A stretch of 64,000 nucleotides of DNA from JBCCQH01 sp039024435 (GTDB lineage Bacteria; Bacteroidota; Bacteroidia; J057; JADKCL01). The position numbers were made by a program, and so were the translations under genes. Of this stretch, positions 1 to 8,188 are shown in pieces. The DNA lies in contig JBCCQH010000004.1 in the NCBI GenBank assembly GCA_039024435.1, positions 71,682-135,681 of the forward strand, given 5' to 3'. The notes beneath the pieces are model-generated. The model was not told where the DNA came from. It ran no database searches and saw nothing but the letters and a program-made list of their open reading frames with translations. Within the stretch, counting starts at the first letter, position 1, and every line of letters begins with the position of its first letter.

Positions 1-1880
1 GGATTGAACTTGCCGCTGGTGGGGTCAAAGGAGCCATTTGTGCCGGACACGGGGAAGATGGAATACTGGTTGCCGCCAATTGCGCCGCTGGGGGCAATGC
101 TCACCAGGCTGTCTTCGCAGAATTTGTATTGGGGGTAGTTGAAGCTGATTGGGTTGGGCGGGACAATGGTGATCCGGGCGCTGTCCAGGAGCTCGTCACA
201 ATCGCCGTCCTGGAAGCGGTAGTACACGGTGTAGGTGCCGGGATCGCTTTGGTTAGGGGCAAATTTTCCGCTGATGCTGTCCAGGGCGAGGAGGTCATTG
301 GCGGCGTCGGGTACGGCGGAAAAGTGTCCCCCGGCGGCGCCGGTCATGGCGGTGAGCCCCACAGTGTCCGCGGTGGTGCAAAACGGTCCCGAGGGGTAGG
401 CGATAGTGGCCGCGTTTTTAATCACCGTGAGGGAAACACTGCCCGGCAAGCCGCACTGGCTTTGGGCGGGGGTATAGGTGACGTGGTAGGTTCCGGGAAG
501 CGTATTTTGCAGGTTGATTGCGCCGGTCAATGGATGCAGGTCGATGTCCGCTGAATCGGTGGAGGTGAAGCGCCCGCCGGCAACGAGGCCCGGGTCGGGA
601 TTGAGGATACCTCCCGAGTGGCCACAAAAAGTGGTCTGCCCACTGGCGTAGCTGAGTGAGTTGAGGACGGGCATGGTGACGGTGAGCGTGTTGGTGTCCA
701 GTGGGACACTGGCGCAGACCCCGGCCGCGGCGGTGGCGATCACCTCGTAGCTGGAATTCTGGGTCACAAAGTTGAGGTCCACGCTGCCGGTGGTGGAGTT
801 GAGTTTGCTGGCCGGTATGGTGGGGGAAGAAAAGCTCAGGGCCACGGTGCTGGTCAGACTCGGGGTCACGGTGAGATCGGTTTGGCAGACGGGGTTGGGG
901 TAGCTGAGGTCGGCGGAGTCGCGGGTGATGGTGATGATGGCGGAACCAGTAGCCCAACAACTGAGGTTGGGATCGTAGGTCACAATATAATTCCCGGGGG
1001 GTGATGCGCTGGGATCGACAATGATCTGGGCTCCGCCGATTGGGCTATAGTCAAGGCCGAAGGGAGTACTGGAAAAGGTTCCTGAAGCATTGGTAAGGGC
1101 CGAGTTTGCGATCACAAATGGTGCCGGATTTGTGGTAAATCCACAATACTCTTTGGTGGGGACACTAAACATCGGAGTGTCCGGCGGTATGACTCTGACC
1201 AGCAGCGTATCTTTCCAATCGCATCCCCCAGGATTCTCTTGGTAGGGGAAATAGTGGGTCCCCGGCTGAGGGTCGAAAGGGATGTACGGGCCATTGGGCG
1301 GTCCTGGGAAGTCCCCGGGGCTCAAGGCGCTGAAGGTAACGGGGACTGCCCCTTGCGAAATGGTGATCGGATTGGTGTGGTCGGTACAGATCAGCGTATC
1401 GGATAGGTTAGGATTGGGGATCGGAGGCGGGGAAATGGGGTAGGTTGCGGAAGTTTGCGTCAGCGTGCAGCTTGGGCATGCGGCTCGACGAAGTTGTACG
1501 GGTAGACTTCCACTATTGGCGGTCGCGTATTGGGCCATCTCCTCGGTAAATACGAATTTGATTTGTCCGAGTGTCTGAGACGTGATTCCTGAACTGTCAG
1601 TTAATGGACTGATCGGTGTTCCGGGAAACTCAACGCTGCTTTTCCTGGAAGGTGGCCCACAGGGTATTACGTTCCCACTGCAGGCGATGGTCAAGGTGTC
1701 TCCGGGACAAATCTGCTGATTCATCGGCGTGATGGAATCAATGGTAACCTGAATATTATTTTGAGCGGAGGCACACTGCCCCCAAACACTCCCCAAGCCA
1801 ATCCCCCACACAAACAAGAAAAAAATGATAAATCGCGGCACACACGGTCTGCACCGCGTACGAACGGCTGCTGTTTTCAT
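1..1880 (-). CDS. Large secreted Ig-like repeat surface protein, C-terminus cut off by the window edge
   Basis: Reading the complement from an ATG at 1878-1880 gives 626 codons without a stop up to the left edge. The N-terminus has a basic stretch then a hydrophobic segment (residues about 17-34) ending near GSVWGQ, so it looks like a signal peptide. The rest is a series of beta-rich units of about 80-100 residues, each with paired cysteines and phrases such as FCEDSLVSI, CGFTTNPAPF and GTYTVYYRF. This is the usual look of Bacteroidota Ig/PKD-like repeat proteins that end in a gliding-motility or T9SS sorting domain. That C-terminal domain lies outside the window and cannot be confirmed. It is probably exported to the cell surface as an adhesin-like protein. 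The substrate is unknown. I am confident about the frame and less so about the role. Confidence 0.85.
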   Translation of the reverse strand, partial: MKTAAVRTRCRPCVPRFIIFFLFVWGIGLGSVWGQCASAQNNIQVTIDSITPMNQQICPGDTLTIACSGNVIPCGPPSRKSSVEFPGTPISPLTDSSGITSQTLGQIKFVFTEEMAQYATANSGSLPVQLRRAACPSCTLTQTSATYPISPPPIPNPNLSDTLICTDHTNPITISQGAVPVTFSALSPGDFPGPPNGPYIPFDPQPGTHYFPYQENPGGCDWKDTLLVRVIPPDTPMFSVPTKEYCGFTTNPAPFVIANSALTNASGTFSSTPFGLDYSPIGGAQIIVDPSASPPGNYIVTYDPNLSCWATGSAIITITRDSADLSYPNPVCQTDLTVTPSLTSTVALSFSSPTIPASKLNSTTGSVDLNFVTQNSSYEVIATAAAGVCASVPLDTNTLTVTMPVLNSLSYASGQTTFCGHSGGILNPDPGLVAGGRFTSTDSADIDLHPLTGAINLQNTLPGTYHVTYTPAQSQCGLPGSVSLTVIKNAATIAYPSGPFCTTADTVGLTAMTGAAGGHFSAVPDAANDLLALDSISGKFAPNQSDPGTYTVYYRFQDGDCDELLDSARITIVPPNPISFNYPQYKFCEDSLVSIAPSGAIGGNQYSIFPVSGTNGSFDPTSGKFN

Positions 1881-2314
1881 AGCGTTATTTGATTTATTCT
1901 CAATACAAATCCCGCCCACCGAGGCTTCCGGTAGGAAAAAGGGACGCAATAGCTTCAGACCAAATAGTTCATCTGGACCCAGAGCTTCCGGGTTAGCAAC
2001 AAACTGTACGTATCAAAAGCGTTGTCTTTCAATCAATTCGAAGGTTCAGCTCTTTCATTGCTTTTATGGTTTACTTTGTAGCCCGATCTCCCAACTTAGA
2101 GAAAGTGACCAATTTTCAATCACAAGTTAGAAAAAATATGTTACGATATGCAGGTAATTTGTGAAAGTAGACAAAATGTTGAAAACTTCCGGAAAATTTA
2201 CCGCTTCGAGCTGCGGCCGGCAGGGGAAAAAGTAAAATGCCGCTGCTGCTTTTGTCTGATAACCAGCAATTTATCCCGTTTGCCATTCCTGCCAATCTTC
2301 CCTAACATTGCAGG
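1881..2314. other. Intergenic region between divergent genes
   Basis: This stretch of 434 bases separates the leftward Ig-repeat gene from the rightward glycosyltransferase gene. It is more AT-rich than the flanking genes and should hold both promoters. Short open frames exist but have no recognisable protein features and overlap the flanking starts. I see no RNA gene or clear repeat. Confidence 0.5.
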
Positions 2315-4033
2315 ATGCGATTGCCCGCCTCCATCCACGTGCGTGAACTGCTGCTCCTCGTCGGGGTAGGGCTGATCTCATTTTTGCCCTTTTTGGGGGC
2401 GGCACCGCTGTTTGACTGGGACGAGATCAACTTCGCTGAGAGCGCCCGGGAGATGATCGTCAGCGGAAACTACTTCCAGGTTCAGATCGATTTTGCTCCT
2501 TTCTGGGAGAAGCCACCCTTGTTTATCTGGCTGCAAGTGATCTGCATGAAGCTGCTGGGAATCAACGAATTTGCCGCCCGTCTCCCCAATGCCATCATCG
2601 GGGTCTTTACCCTGGTGATGCTCTTCATCGAAGGCACGCGAATGCGGGACAAGTGGTTCGGCTGGCTGGTCACGGGCTTTTTCTTTGCCACGATTCTGCC
2701 TTTTGCCTACTTTAAGTCGGGCATCATCGACCCCACCTTCAATTTTTTCATCTTTCTCGGGATCATGCAGATCATCCGCTACGAAAAATCCCGCGCGGCA
2801 GGGGAGAATCGCTGGCCGCGCGCGCCCCACTGGGCAGGATTTTGGATCGGGATCGCGACCCTCACCAAGGGACCGGTCGCCCTGCTGGTCACGCTGCTGG
2901 TGTACCTGAGCTACAAATTGATCTGGGACCGGCGGGGCATCGCCTGGGGCGCCATGCTCCGCTTCGCGGCGGTGTTCCTGTTGGTGATCGTAACCTGGTT
3001 TGGCGGGATCATCCTGCTGACCGCGGATGGCTTGCAAACGGTGGGCAAGTTCATCGTCTACCAAGCCGAACTGTTTTCTCAGGACGTGGCCGGCCACGCG
3101 CGGCCATTTTACTACCACCCGCTGGTGTTTACCTTTGGCTGCTTTCCGATGGCGGCCTTTGCCTACCGGGGCATGGGCTTGCGCGCCTCAACTGCCGGTG
3201 AGCGCTTGGACAAGCGGTTTATGCTGGCCTGGTTCTGGGTGGTGATGGTTTTGTTCAGCATTGTGACGACAAAGATCGTACACTATTCCAGTCTGCTGTA
3301 TTTTCCCGGAGCCTTTCTCGCCGCCCGCTACTTTGCCGCGATGCTGGACGGCAAGCGCAAAGCTACCTGGGACATCTACGCCCTGTACGGGTTCGGCATG
3401 CTGGTGTTTGGGTTGCTGATGGGCAGCCTGCCGTGGATCATTGCCCAGTTGCAATCGGGTCTGGCCACCACCGGCAACCATCCCCCGACCGACCCGAACA
3501 ATCTGGGGTATTTCTGGGGGGCGATCAATGCGGATGTCACTTGGACCGGCTGGGAAGCTCTGCCCGGTTACCTCTTTTTCTTGGTACTCGCGGTCAATCT
3601 GTACTACCTGGTCCAGCGCCGCTACCGGACCTGGCTGCTCGTTCAGGTGGTGGCCCTGCCGATCTACCTCAACGCGGTCAACGTCCTGGTGCTGCCCCGC
3701 ATCGCCGACCATACGCAAAACACGGCGGTGAACTTTTTCCGGGAAAAAGCCGACGAAGATGTCTACCTGATGGTGGACGGCTACAAGACTTACGCCCACT
3801 TTTTCTACGGGCGCCGGCGGCCCTTTCCCCATCCCGAGATTCCGGTGGCGGAACGCGGAGCCTGGCTGGCCCGTGGCCCCATCGACAAGCCGGTGTACCT
3901 CGTGACCAAAACCCTCCGGGGCGACATCGAAGGATTTTCTGAGCTGTGGTTCCCGGAATTTGTGCAGATCGGCCGAGAAGGCGGATTTGATTTTTATCTT
4001 CGCAAGGCTCCGGCGGCGGTGCCATCGCCCTAA
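2315..4033 (+). CDS. ArnT/GT39-like integral membrane glycosyltransferase
   Basis: The 572-residue protein has the GT-C architecture: about ten or more hydrophobic helices in the first 460 residues and a soluble C-terminal tail. The catalytic-loop signature DWDEINFAESAREM (about residues 34-47) and WEKPPL (64-69) match the ArnT / dolichyl-phosphate-mannose transferase family, where the acidic pair in the first periplasmic loop is catalytic. Such enzymes use polyprenyl-phosphate-linked sugars at the outer face of the inner membrane to modify lipid A, glycans or proteins. The acceptor here cannot be told from sequence. A BASS transporter follows 9 bp downstream and a second GT39-like gene follows that, so the three probably form one operon. 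The ATG at 2315 precedes the first hydrophobic helix. Confidence 0.85.
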   Translation: MRLPASIHVRELLLLVGVGLISFLPFLGAAPLFDWDEINFAESAREMIVSGNYFQVQIDFAPFWEKPPLFIWLQVICMKLLGINEFAARLPNAIIGVFTLVMLFIEGTRMRDKWFGWLVTGFFFATILPFAYFKSGIIDPTFNFFIFLGIMQIIRYEKSRAAGENRWPRAPHWAGFWIGIATLTKGPVALLVTLLVYLSYKLIWDRRGIAWGAMLRFAAVFLLVIVTWFGGIILLTADGLQTVGKFIVYQAELFSQDVAGHARPFYYHPLVFTFGCFPMAAFAYRGMGLRASTAGERLDKRFMLAWFWVVMVLFSIVTTKIVHYSSLLYFPGAFLAARYFAAMLDGKRKATWDIYALYGFGMLVFGLLMGSLPWIIAQLQSGLATTGNHPPTDPNNLGYFWGAINADVTWTGWEALPGYLFFLVLAVNLYYLVQRRYRTWLLVQVVALPIYLNAVNVLVLPRIADHTQNTAVNFFREKADEDVYLMVDGYKTYAHFFYGRRRPFPHPEIPVAERGAWLARGPIDKPVYLVTKTLRGDIEGFSELWFPEFVQIGREGGFDFYLRKAPAAVPSP

Positions 4034-4042
4034 TCTTTTACC

Positions 4043-4972
4043 ATGATCGAAACCCAGTTTTTCTCGACTTATTTCCTGCCGAGCGTCTTGGCGCTGATCA
4101 TGTTTGGCATGGGGATGTCGCTGACGGCGGGGGACTTTCGCAATATCTTCTTGCAGCCTCGGGCGGTTGTCATCGGGCTATTCTGCCAAATGCTGGTCTT
4201 GCCGCTGATGGCGCTGGGGATCGCGCTGGTGAGTGGATTACCGCCCGAGTACCAGGTGGGGATTGTGCTCATTGCGGCCTGTCCCGGGGGGGCAATATCG
4301 AATCTGCTGTCTTACTTGCTCCGCGGCAACGTGGCGCTGTCGGTTTCGATGACGGTGCTCAACAGTTTCATCACGATCATCACCATTCCCCTGGTCGTCA
4401 ACGTGGCGTTGAGCGCGTTCATGGGGACCACGCGGCCCCTCTCCATGCCGGTCCTGCAAACGGTCACCCAAATCCTGCTCATCACGGTGATTCCCTGTGT
4501 TGCGGGCATCCTGGTGCGGCGGTGGAAGCCCCAATTTGCGGCGGGAACCCAGCGACCGCTCAAGATTGCCATGCCGGTGCTCCTGGCGATTGCGATGCTG
4601 GCGGCCATTTTCCTGGAAAAGAAACCGGGCATCCGGATCACCGCCCAACAGTACGTTCAGGTATTGCCCTGGGCCTTGCTGCTCAATGTGACCGGGATGG
4701 TATTTGGCTGGCTCGTGGCGGGCTGGCTGCGCCTCGGCCGCCCGAATCAATTGACCATCGGGCTGGAAGTGGGGCTGCAAAATTCGGGACTTGCGATTGC
4801 GGTGGCGACCAGTGCCTTTCTGCTCAATGACCCCCGCCTGGCGGTGCCAGCTTCGACTTACGCGCTGTTCAGTTTCTTTACCGCGGTGATTTTTGGTCTC
4901 TTGATCAACCGGCAAGAAGTACGGTTGCGGGATCTATTTCGCCGCCGCTCCAAGGATTCCGTCACAAAATGA
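4043..4972 (+). CDS. Bile acid:sodium symporter family (BASS) transporter
   Basis: The 309-residue protein consists almost entirely of hydrophobic segments (about nine or ten helices) and has the BASS signature region with PGGAISNLLSYLLRGNVALS near residues 80-100, corresponding to the ion-binding crossover motif. Length and topology fit prokaryotic BASS/SBF proteins, which use the sodium gradient to import organic anions. The true substrate is often not a bile acid and is unknown here. It lies 9 bp after one GT39-like gene and 13 bp before another, so it is likely co-transcribed with them. Whether it supplies a glycosylation precursor or is just a neighbour is open. Confidence 0.85.
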   Translation: MIETQFFSTYFLPSVLALIMFGMGMSLTAGDFRNIFLQPRAVVIGLFCQMLVLPLMALGIALVSGLPPEYQVGIVLIAACPGGAISNLLSYLLRGNVALSVSMTVLNSFITIITIPLVVNVALSAFMGTTRPLSMPVLQTVTQILLITVIPCVAGILVRRWKPQFAAGTQRPLKIAMPVLLAIAMLAAIFLEKKPGIRITAQQYVQVLPWALLLNVTGMVFGWLVAGWLRLGRPNQLTIGLEVGLQNSGLAIAVATSAFLLNDPRLAVPASTYALFSFFTAVIFGLLINRQEVRLRDLFRRRSKDSVTK

Positions 4973-4985
4973 TTAGATTTCCGCG

Positions 4986-6458
4986 TTGAAAATTCAAACG
5001 ATCATATTGCAGCGCTGGCGGCTGTTTCTGTGGCTCGTGATTCCCCTGGTGAGCCTGCTGATGCACGGCCCGCTTTTCAATGATGACTTGTCCGGGGTTC
5101 ATATGTGGCGGCAGACTGAGACCGCTTCGAATGTCTACAATTTTTACCGGCTCGACGATCCGATTACCGATCCTCGGGTGTTTCACTTGGATTTTCAGCC
5201 GAATGGCCGCAAGCGCATGGAGTTTCCGGTGATGCAGTACGCGATGGCCGTCGGATACCGGATCTTCGGGGAGGAAGTGTGGGTGCTGCGGGGCATCAGT
5301 TGGGGGCTGGCGATTTTGGGGATTTGGGGCGTGTTTTTCCTGATTTTGGCCCTGTTTCGGGACCGGTGGACGGCGCTGCTGGGCGCCTGGTGCTACGCGT
5401 TTTCCCCGGTATTGTTCTACTATGCGATCAACCCCTTGCCGGACAATCTTTCCTTGACGGCGGGGGTTTGGGGCCTAGCTTTTTTCCTGCGCTGGTACCG
5501 GACCCGGGGTTACGGCTGGCTTTGGCTTTCGGCGGTGGCCCTGATGTTCAGCACTTTGGCGAAGCTTCCCTTCATTGTGTTTTACATGCTGCCGCTGGCC
5601 TTCATCGTGCAAGATGCGTTGCGCACGCGCTTCGGCAACGTACTCAACAATTTCAAATGGGGCCTCCCGTACCTCCTGTTGGCGGCGCCGGCGCTTGCCT
5701 GGTACCTGTGGGTCATCCCGACCTGGAACAATGGGGTGACGTCCGGGATCCTGTCGGCGACCGGAGAAGACTGGGTGGAAATCGGGAAAATCCTGTTTTA
5801 CACGGTGGTCTCGACGTTGCCGGAGCTGCTGATCAACTATGCGGCGCTGCCGTTTTTCCTGGTGGGGATGATGTGGATGTGGAACCCGGGATTCCGGCGG
5901 CACCGGCTGTTTGTTCCGCTGGTGGCCTGGGCGGGGTTGATCTTTGCCTATTACCTCTTTGAGGTCAATATGATCGCGACGGCACACGACTACTACTTGT
6001 TTCCCTTTCTGCCCGGGATCTTTTTGATCGTGGCTGCCGGGCTGGCCAAGTTGATGGAAAGTCAGGAGGTCTGGGTGCGGCGAATGGTGCTTCTCATCAT
6101 GCTGGTTTTGCCGGCGACCTGCGGGATCCGGACCTATTATCGCTGGCAGTCACCGGACAAGATCAAAGCGTTGTACGCCCACCGGGAGGCCTTGCGGGTG
6201 GCGGTACCGGAAGATGCGCGCCTGATCGTGGGCCACGATCTGTCGCCGCACATTTATCTGTATACTTTGCGGCATTTTGGCTGGAACTTTAACAAGGACG
6301 TCTTGCAGCCGGATCACGTGCAGCGGGCCCTGAAGGGGGGAGCGGAATACTACATCAGCGATGACCGGGAACTGGATGCGCATCCTTTGGTGGTGCCGAT
6401 TCTTGGGGAAATGGTGGCGGAGATGGGCCCCTGGCGGGTGTACGGGGTGAGGCAGTGA
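4986..6458 (+). CDS. GT39-family membrane glycosyltransferase (WRQTETA type), TTG start
   Basis: The 490-residue protein is a polytopic membrane protein. A first helix at about residues 10-27 is followed by a loop with MWRQTETASNVYNF, a signature shared by Bacteroidota GT39-type proteins whose N-terminal periplasmic loop carries the catalytic acid. Further helices run to about residue 380 and a short soluble tail follows. The start is the TTG at 4986, because it includes the whole first helix. The next ATG (M26) would cut it off. It lies 13 bp after the BASS gene. The likely role is sugar transfer from a lipid-linked donor on the outside of the inner membrane. Donor and acceptor are unknown. 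Confidence 0.8.
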   Translation: MKIQTIILQRWRLFLWLVIPLVSLLMHGPLFNDDLSGVHMWRQTETASNVYNFYRLDDPITDPRVFHLDFQPNGRKRMEFPVMQYAMAVGYRIFGEEVWVLRGISWGLAILGIWGVFFLILALFRDRWTALLGAWCYAFSPVLFYYAINPLPDNLSLTAGVWGLAFFLRWYRTRGYGWLWLSAVALMFSTLAKLPFIVFYMLPLAFIVQDALRTRFGNVLNNFKWGLPYLLLAAPALAWYLWVIPTWNNGVTSGILSATGEDWVEIGKILFYTVVSTLPELLINYAALPFFLVGMMWMWNPGFRRHRLFVPLVAWAGLIFAYYLFEVNMIATAHDYYLFPFLPGIFLIVAAGLAKLMESQEVWVRRMVLLIMLVLPATCGIRTYYRWQSPDKIKALYAHREALRVAVPEDARLIVGHDLSPHIYLYTLRHFGWNFNKDVLQPDHVQRALKGGAEYYISDDRELDAHPLVVPILGEMVAEMGPWRVYGVRQ

Positions 6459-6549
6459 GGAGTTGATTCGCGCAAAAAACGCTTAAATTGCGTTCAATTG
6501 CCTTTGTCTACCTTATTCACGAGATTAGGGGCTGAAATAGGTTTGTAAT

Positions 6550-7134
6550 TTGCCAGGAAATAAAGTGGAGGACAAGCGGGAAATTATCCGTTTGTATTTT
6601 CGGCTAATGGCCACTTTGCCCATATTCGTAACCAATGTCGTAATCGACAAACAGAATGTGAAATCCGCTCATTATCAAGTTCTGAAGGAAGCATTTGGCT
6701 ATAACTTATTGCGCATCCACAACACGCTGCAAAATTACGCAGCCAACCTTTCCGGGGACAAACGATTTCTCGTCATCACTGACGAAGGACGGGTTGGGAA
6801 AATGAGGAGGATTGCGCGCAAGATGGAAAAGGACAACGAAATTCCGTCTCGTTTTCACCACGGAAACTATCAATATCCCATCGATACAATCGTAGAGGAT
6901 GTCATTTCGAAGGACAGTCGCCAATCGCAGTTTATTCAAGTAGCAGACTTGGTCGGTTATTTCATCTCGCTCCACGTCAAAACCATCGTGGAACCGAGTA
7001 TCCCTTGGAATAGCCGCATGAGCAAGATATTAAAGCCGGGAGATGAAGTAGAATTCCTGGAATTGGGGAAAGGGGCTTTGAATTTGAGGGCATCGCCTTT
7101 GCCGTACGGGATTGTTTATTACCCAAAGCCCTAA
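6550..7134 (+). pseudogene. DUF3800 family protein, N-terminally truncated
   Basis: The 194-codon frame matches the C-terminal two thirds of DUF3800 proteins: a segment with FLVITDEGRVGKMRRIARKM (about residues 75-94), then DSRQSQFIQVADLVGYFISL (about 122-141), which resembles the conserved aspartate/ADL motif of the family. The family normally opens with a YIDESG-like motif, which is absent. The only start is a TTG directly after an in-frame TAG at 6538-6540. In a different frame upstream (about 6500-6532) the translation reads AFVYLIHEIRG then stop, which may be a decayed remnant of that opening motif. DUF3800 proteins are often carried by mobile or defence regions and have an RNase H-like fold. 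I read this copy as non-functional. Confidence 0.65.
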
Positions 7135-7347
7135 AAAAGAAACACCACCTACGCTGCCGGTGCAGTTTCAGTGGTTCATTACAAAGATAGCAATCATTTC
7201 TAATTTTTGTATCATTTTTTGCAATAAAATGGATAATTATCCCGGGTGAAATCTTGTAGGGGGGCTTATTTGTTCTCTTTTGAGTGTCAAGTTGTTGATT
7301 TACAGCTAGCTACAAATTGCTAAAAAAACAGGGCTTTCCGATTGCGA

Positions 7348-7971
7348 CTACATCGCCCCAAACAGCCCGAAAAGCTCGGCTTTCACCCGGTTGATGATAA
7401 TGCCGAGGTGTTCCGGATTGTCCCGGAAATTCAACTCGTCGATGACCACTTCCATCTTTTTGCCCAGGTTGTAGCCCTCGTACCAGGCCTCGTAGCGTTC
7501 GTTTAGGCGGCGCAGGTAATCGAGACGGATGGAATCTTCGTACTCACGGCCCCGGCGCTGAATTTGGTCGACCAGCGTGGGAATCGAACCCCGCAGGTAG
7601 ATCAGGAGATCGGGGGCCGGAATCAAATCGAGAAGGTTTTCAAAAAGGGAACGGTACGTCTCGTAATCGCGCTTGGGCAGGAGTCCCATCGCGTGCAAGT
7701 TCGGGGCGAAAATCTGCGCATCTTCGTAAATCGTGCGGTCCTGCACGACATTTTTGCCTTCGTTGTGGAAGTCGATGATACGCTTGAAGCGGGTGTTAAG
7801 GAAATAGATTTGCAGATTGAAGGACCAGCGCTGCATGTCTTGGTAGAAGTCAAACAGGTACGGATTGCTGTCCGCATCCTCGTAATAAACTTCAAAACCA
7901 AGATACTTGGAAAGGTGGGTCGCGAGCGTGGTCTTGCCCGAGCCAATGTTACCGGCTATGGCGATGTGCAT
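7348..7971 (-). CDS. Deoxynucleoside kinase (dNK family)
   Basis: The 207-residue protein starts with the P-loop GNIGSGKT (residues 8-15) and has YYEDADSNPYLFDFY (substrate-site region) and DRTIYEDAQIF, the equivalent of the DRS motif, followed by the lid-region arginines in QRRGREYE. These are the hallmarks of the deoxyadenosine/deoxyguanosine kinase family, which phosphorylates deoxynucleosides for salvage in the cytoplasm. Length fits the bacterial dAK/dGK type. Substrate preference cannot be settled from sequence alone. It stands alone on the minus strand. Confidence 0.9.
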   Translation of the reverse strand: MHIAIAGNIGSGKTTLATHLSKYLGFEVYYEDADSNPYLFDFYQDMQRWSFNLQIYFLNTRFKRIIDFHNEGKNVVQDRTIYEDAQIFAPNLHAMGLLPKRDYETYRSLFENLLDLIPAPDLLIYLRGSIPTLVDQIQRRGREYEDSIRLDYLRRLNERYEAWYEGYNLGKKMEVVIDELNFRDNPEHLGIIINRVKAELFGLFGAM

Positions 7972-8188
7972 GGTTCCTAAATTAGTCTAGTAGCTATAAT
8001 TCCGCAAATAAGTTCGAACTTTTGTGCAAGATAGGAATTTGGTTGTGAATTCATTGGTATTTGCCGAATCCGACCGCTTTTTTCAAAGAATCAGCCAGAT
8101 AAGCTTGGGTAAGTCCGCGCGTTAGCGCCGCGGACCCAACCCCCAAAACATGCAATCTGCACCGATTGGAATTCTTCTGGATTGCCCA

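Noticed and set aside
418..960. Histidine-rich open frame on the minus strand
   Set aside because: It is an out-of-frame reading of the Ig-repeat gene; the true frame runs continuously over the same bases and has a signal peptide and sensible repeats.
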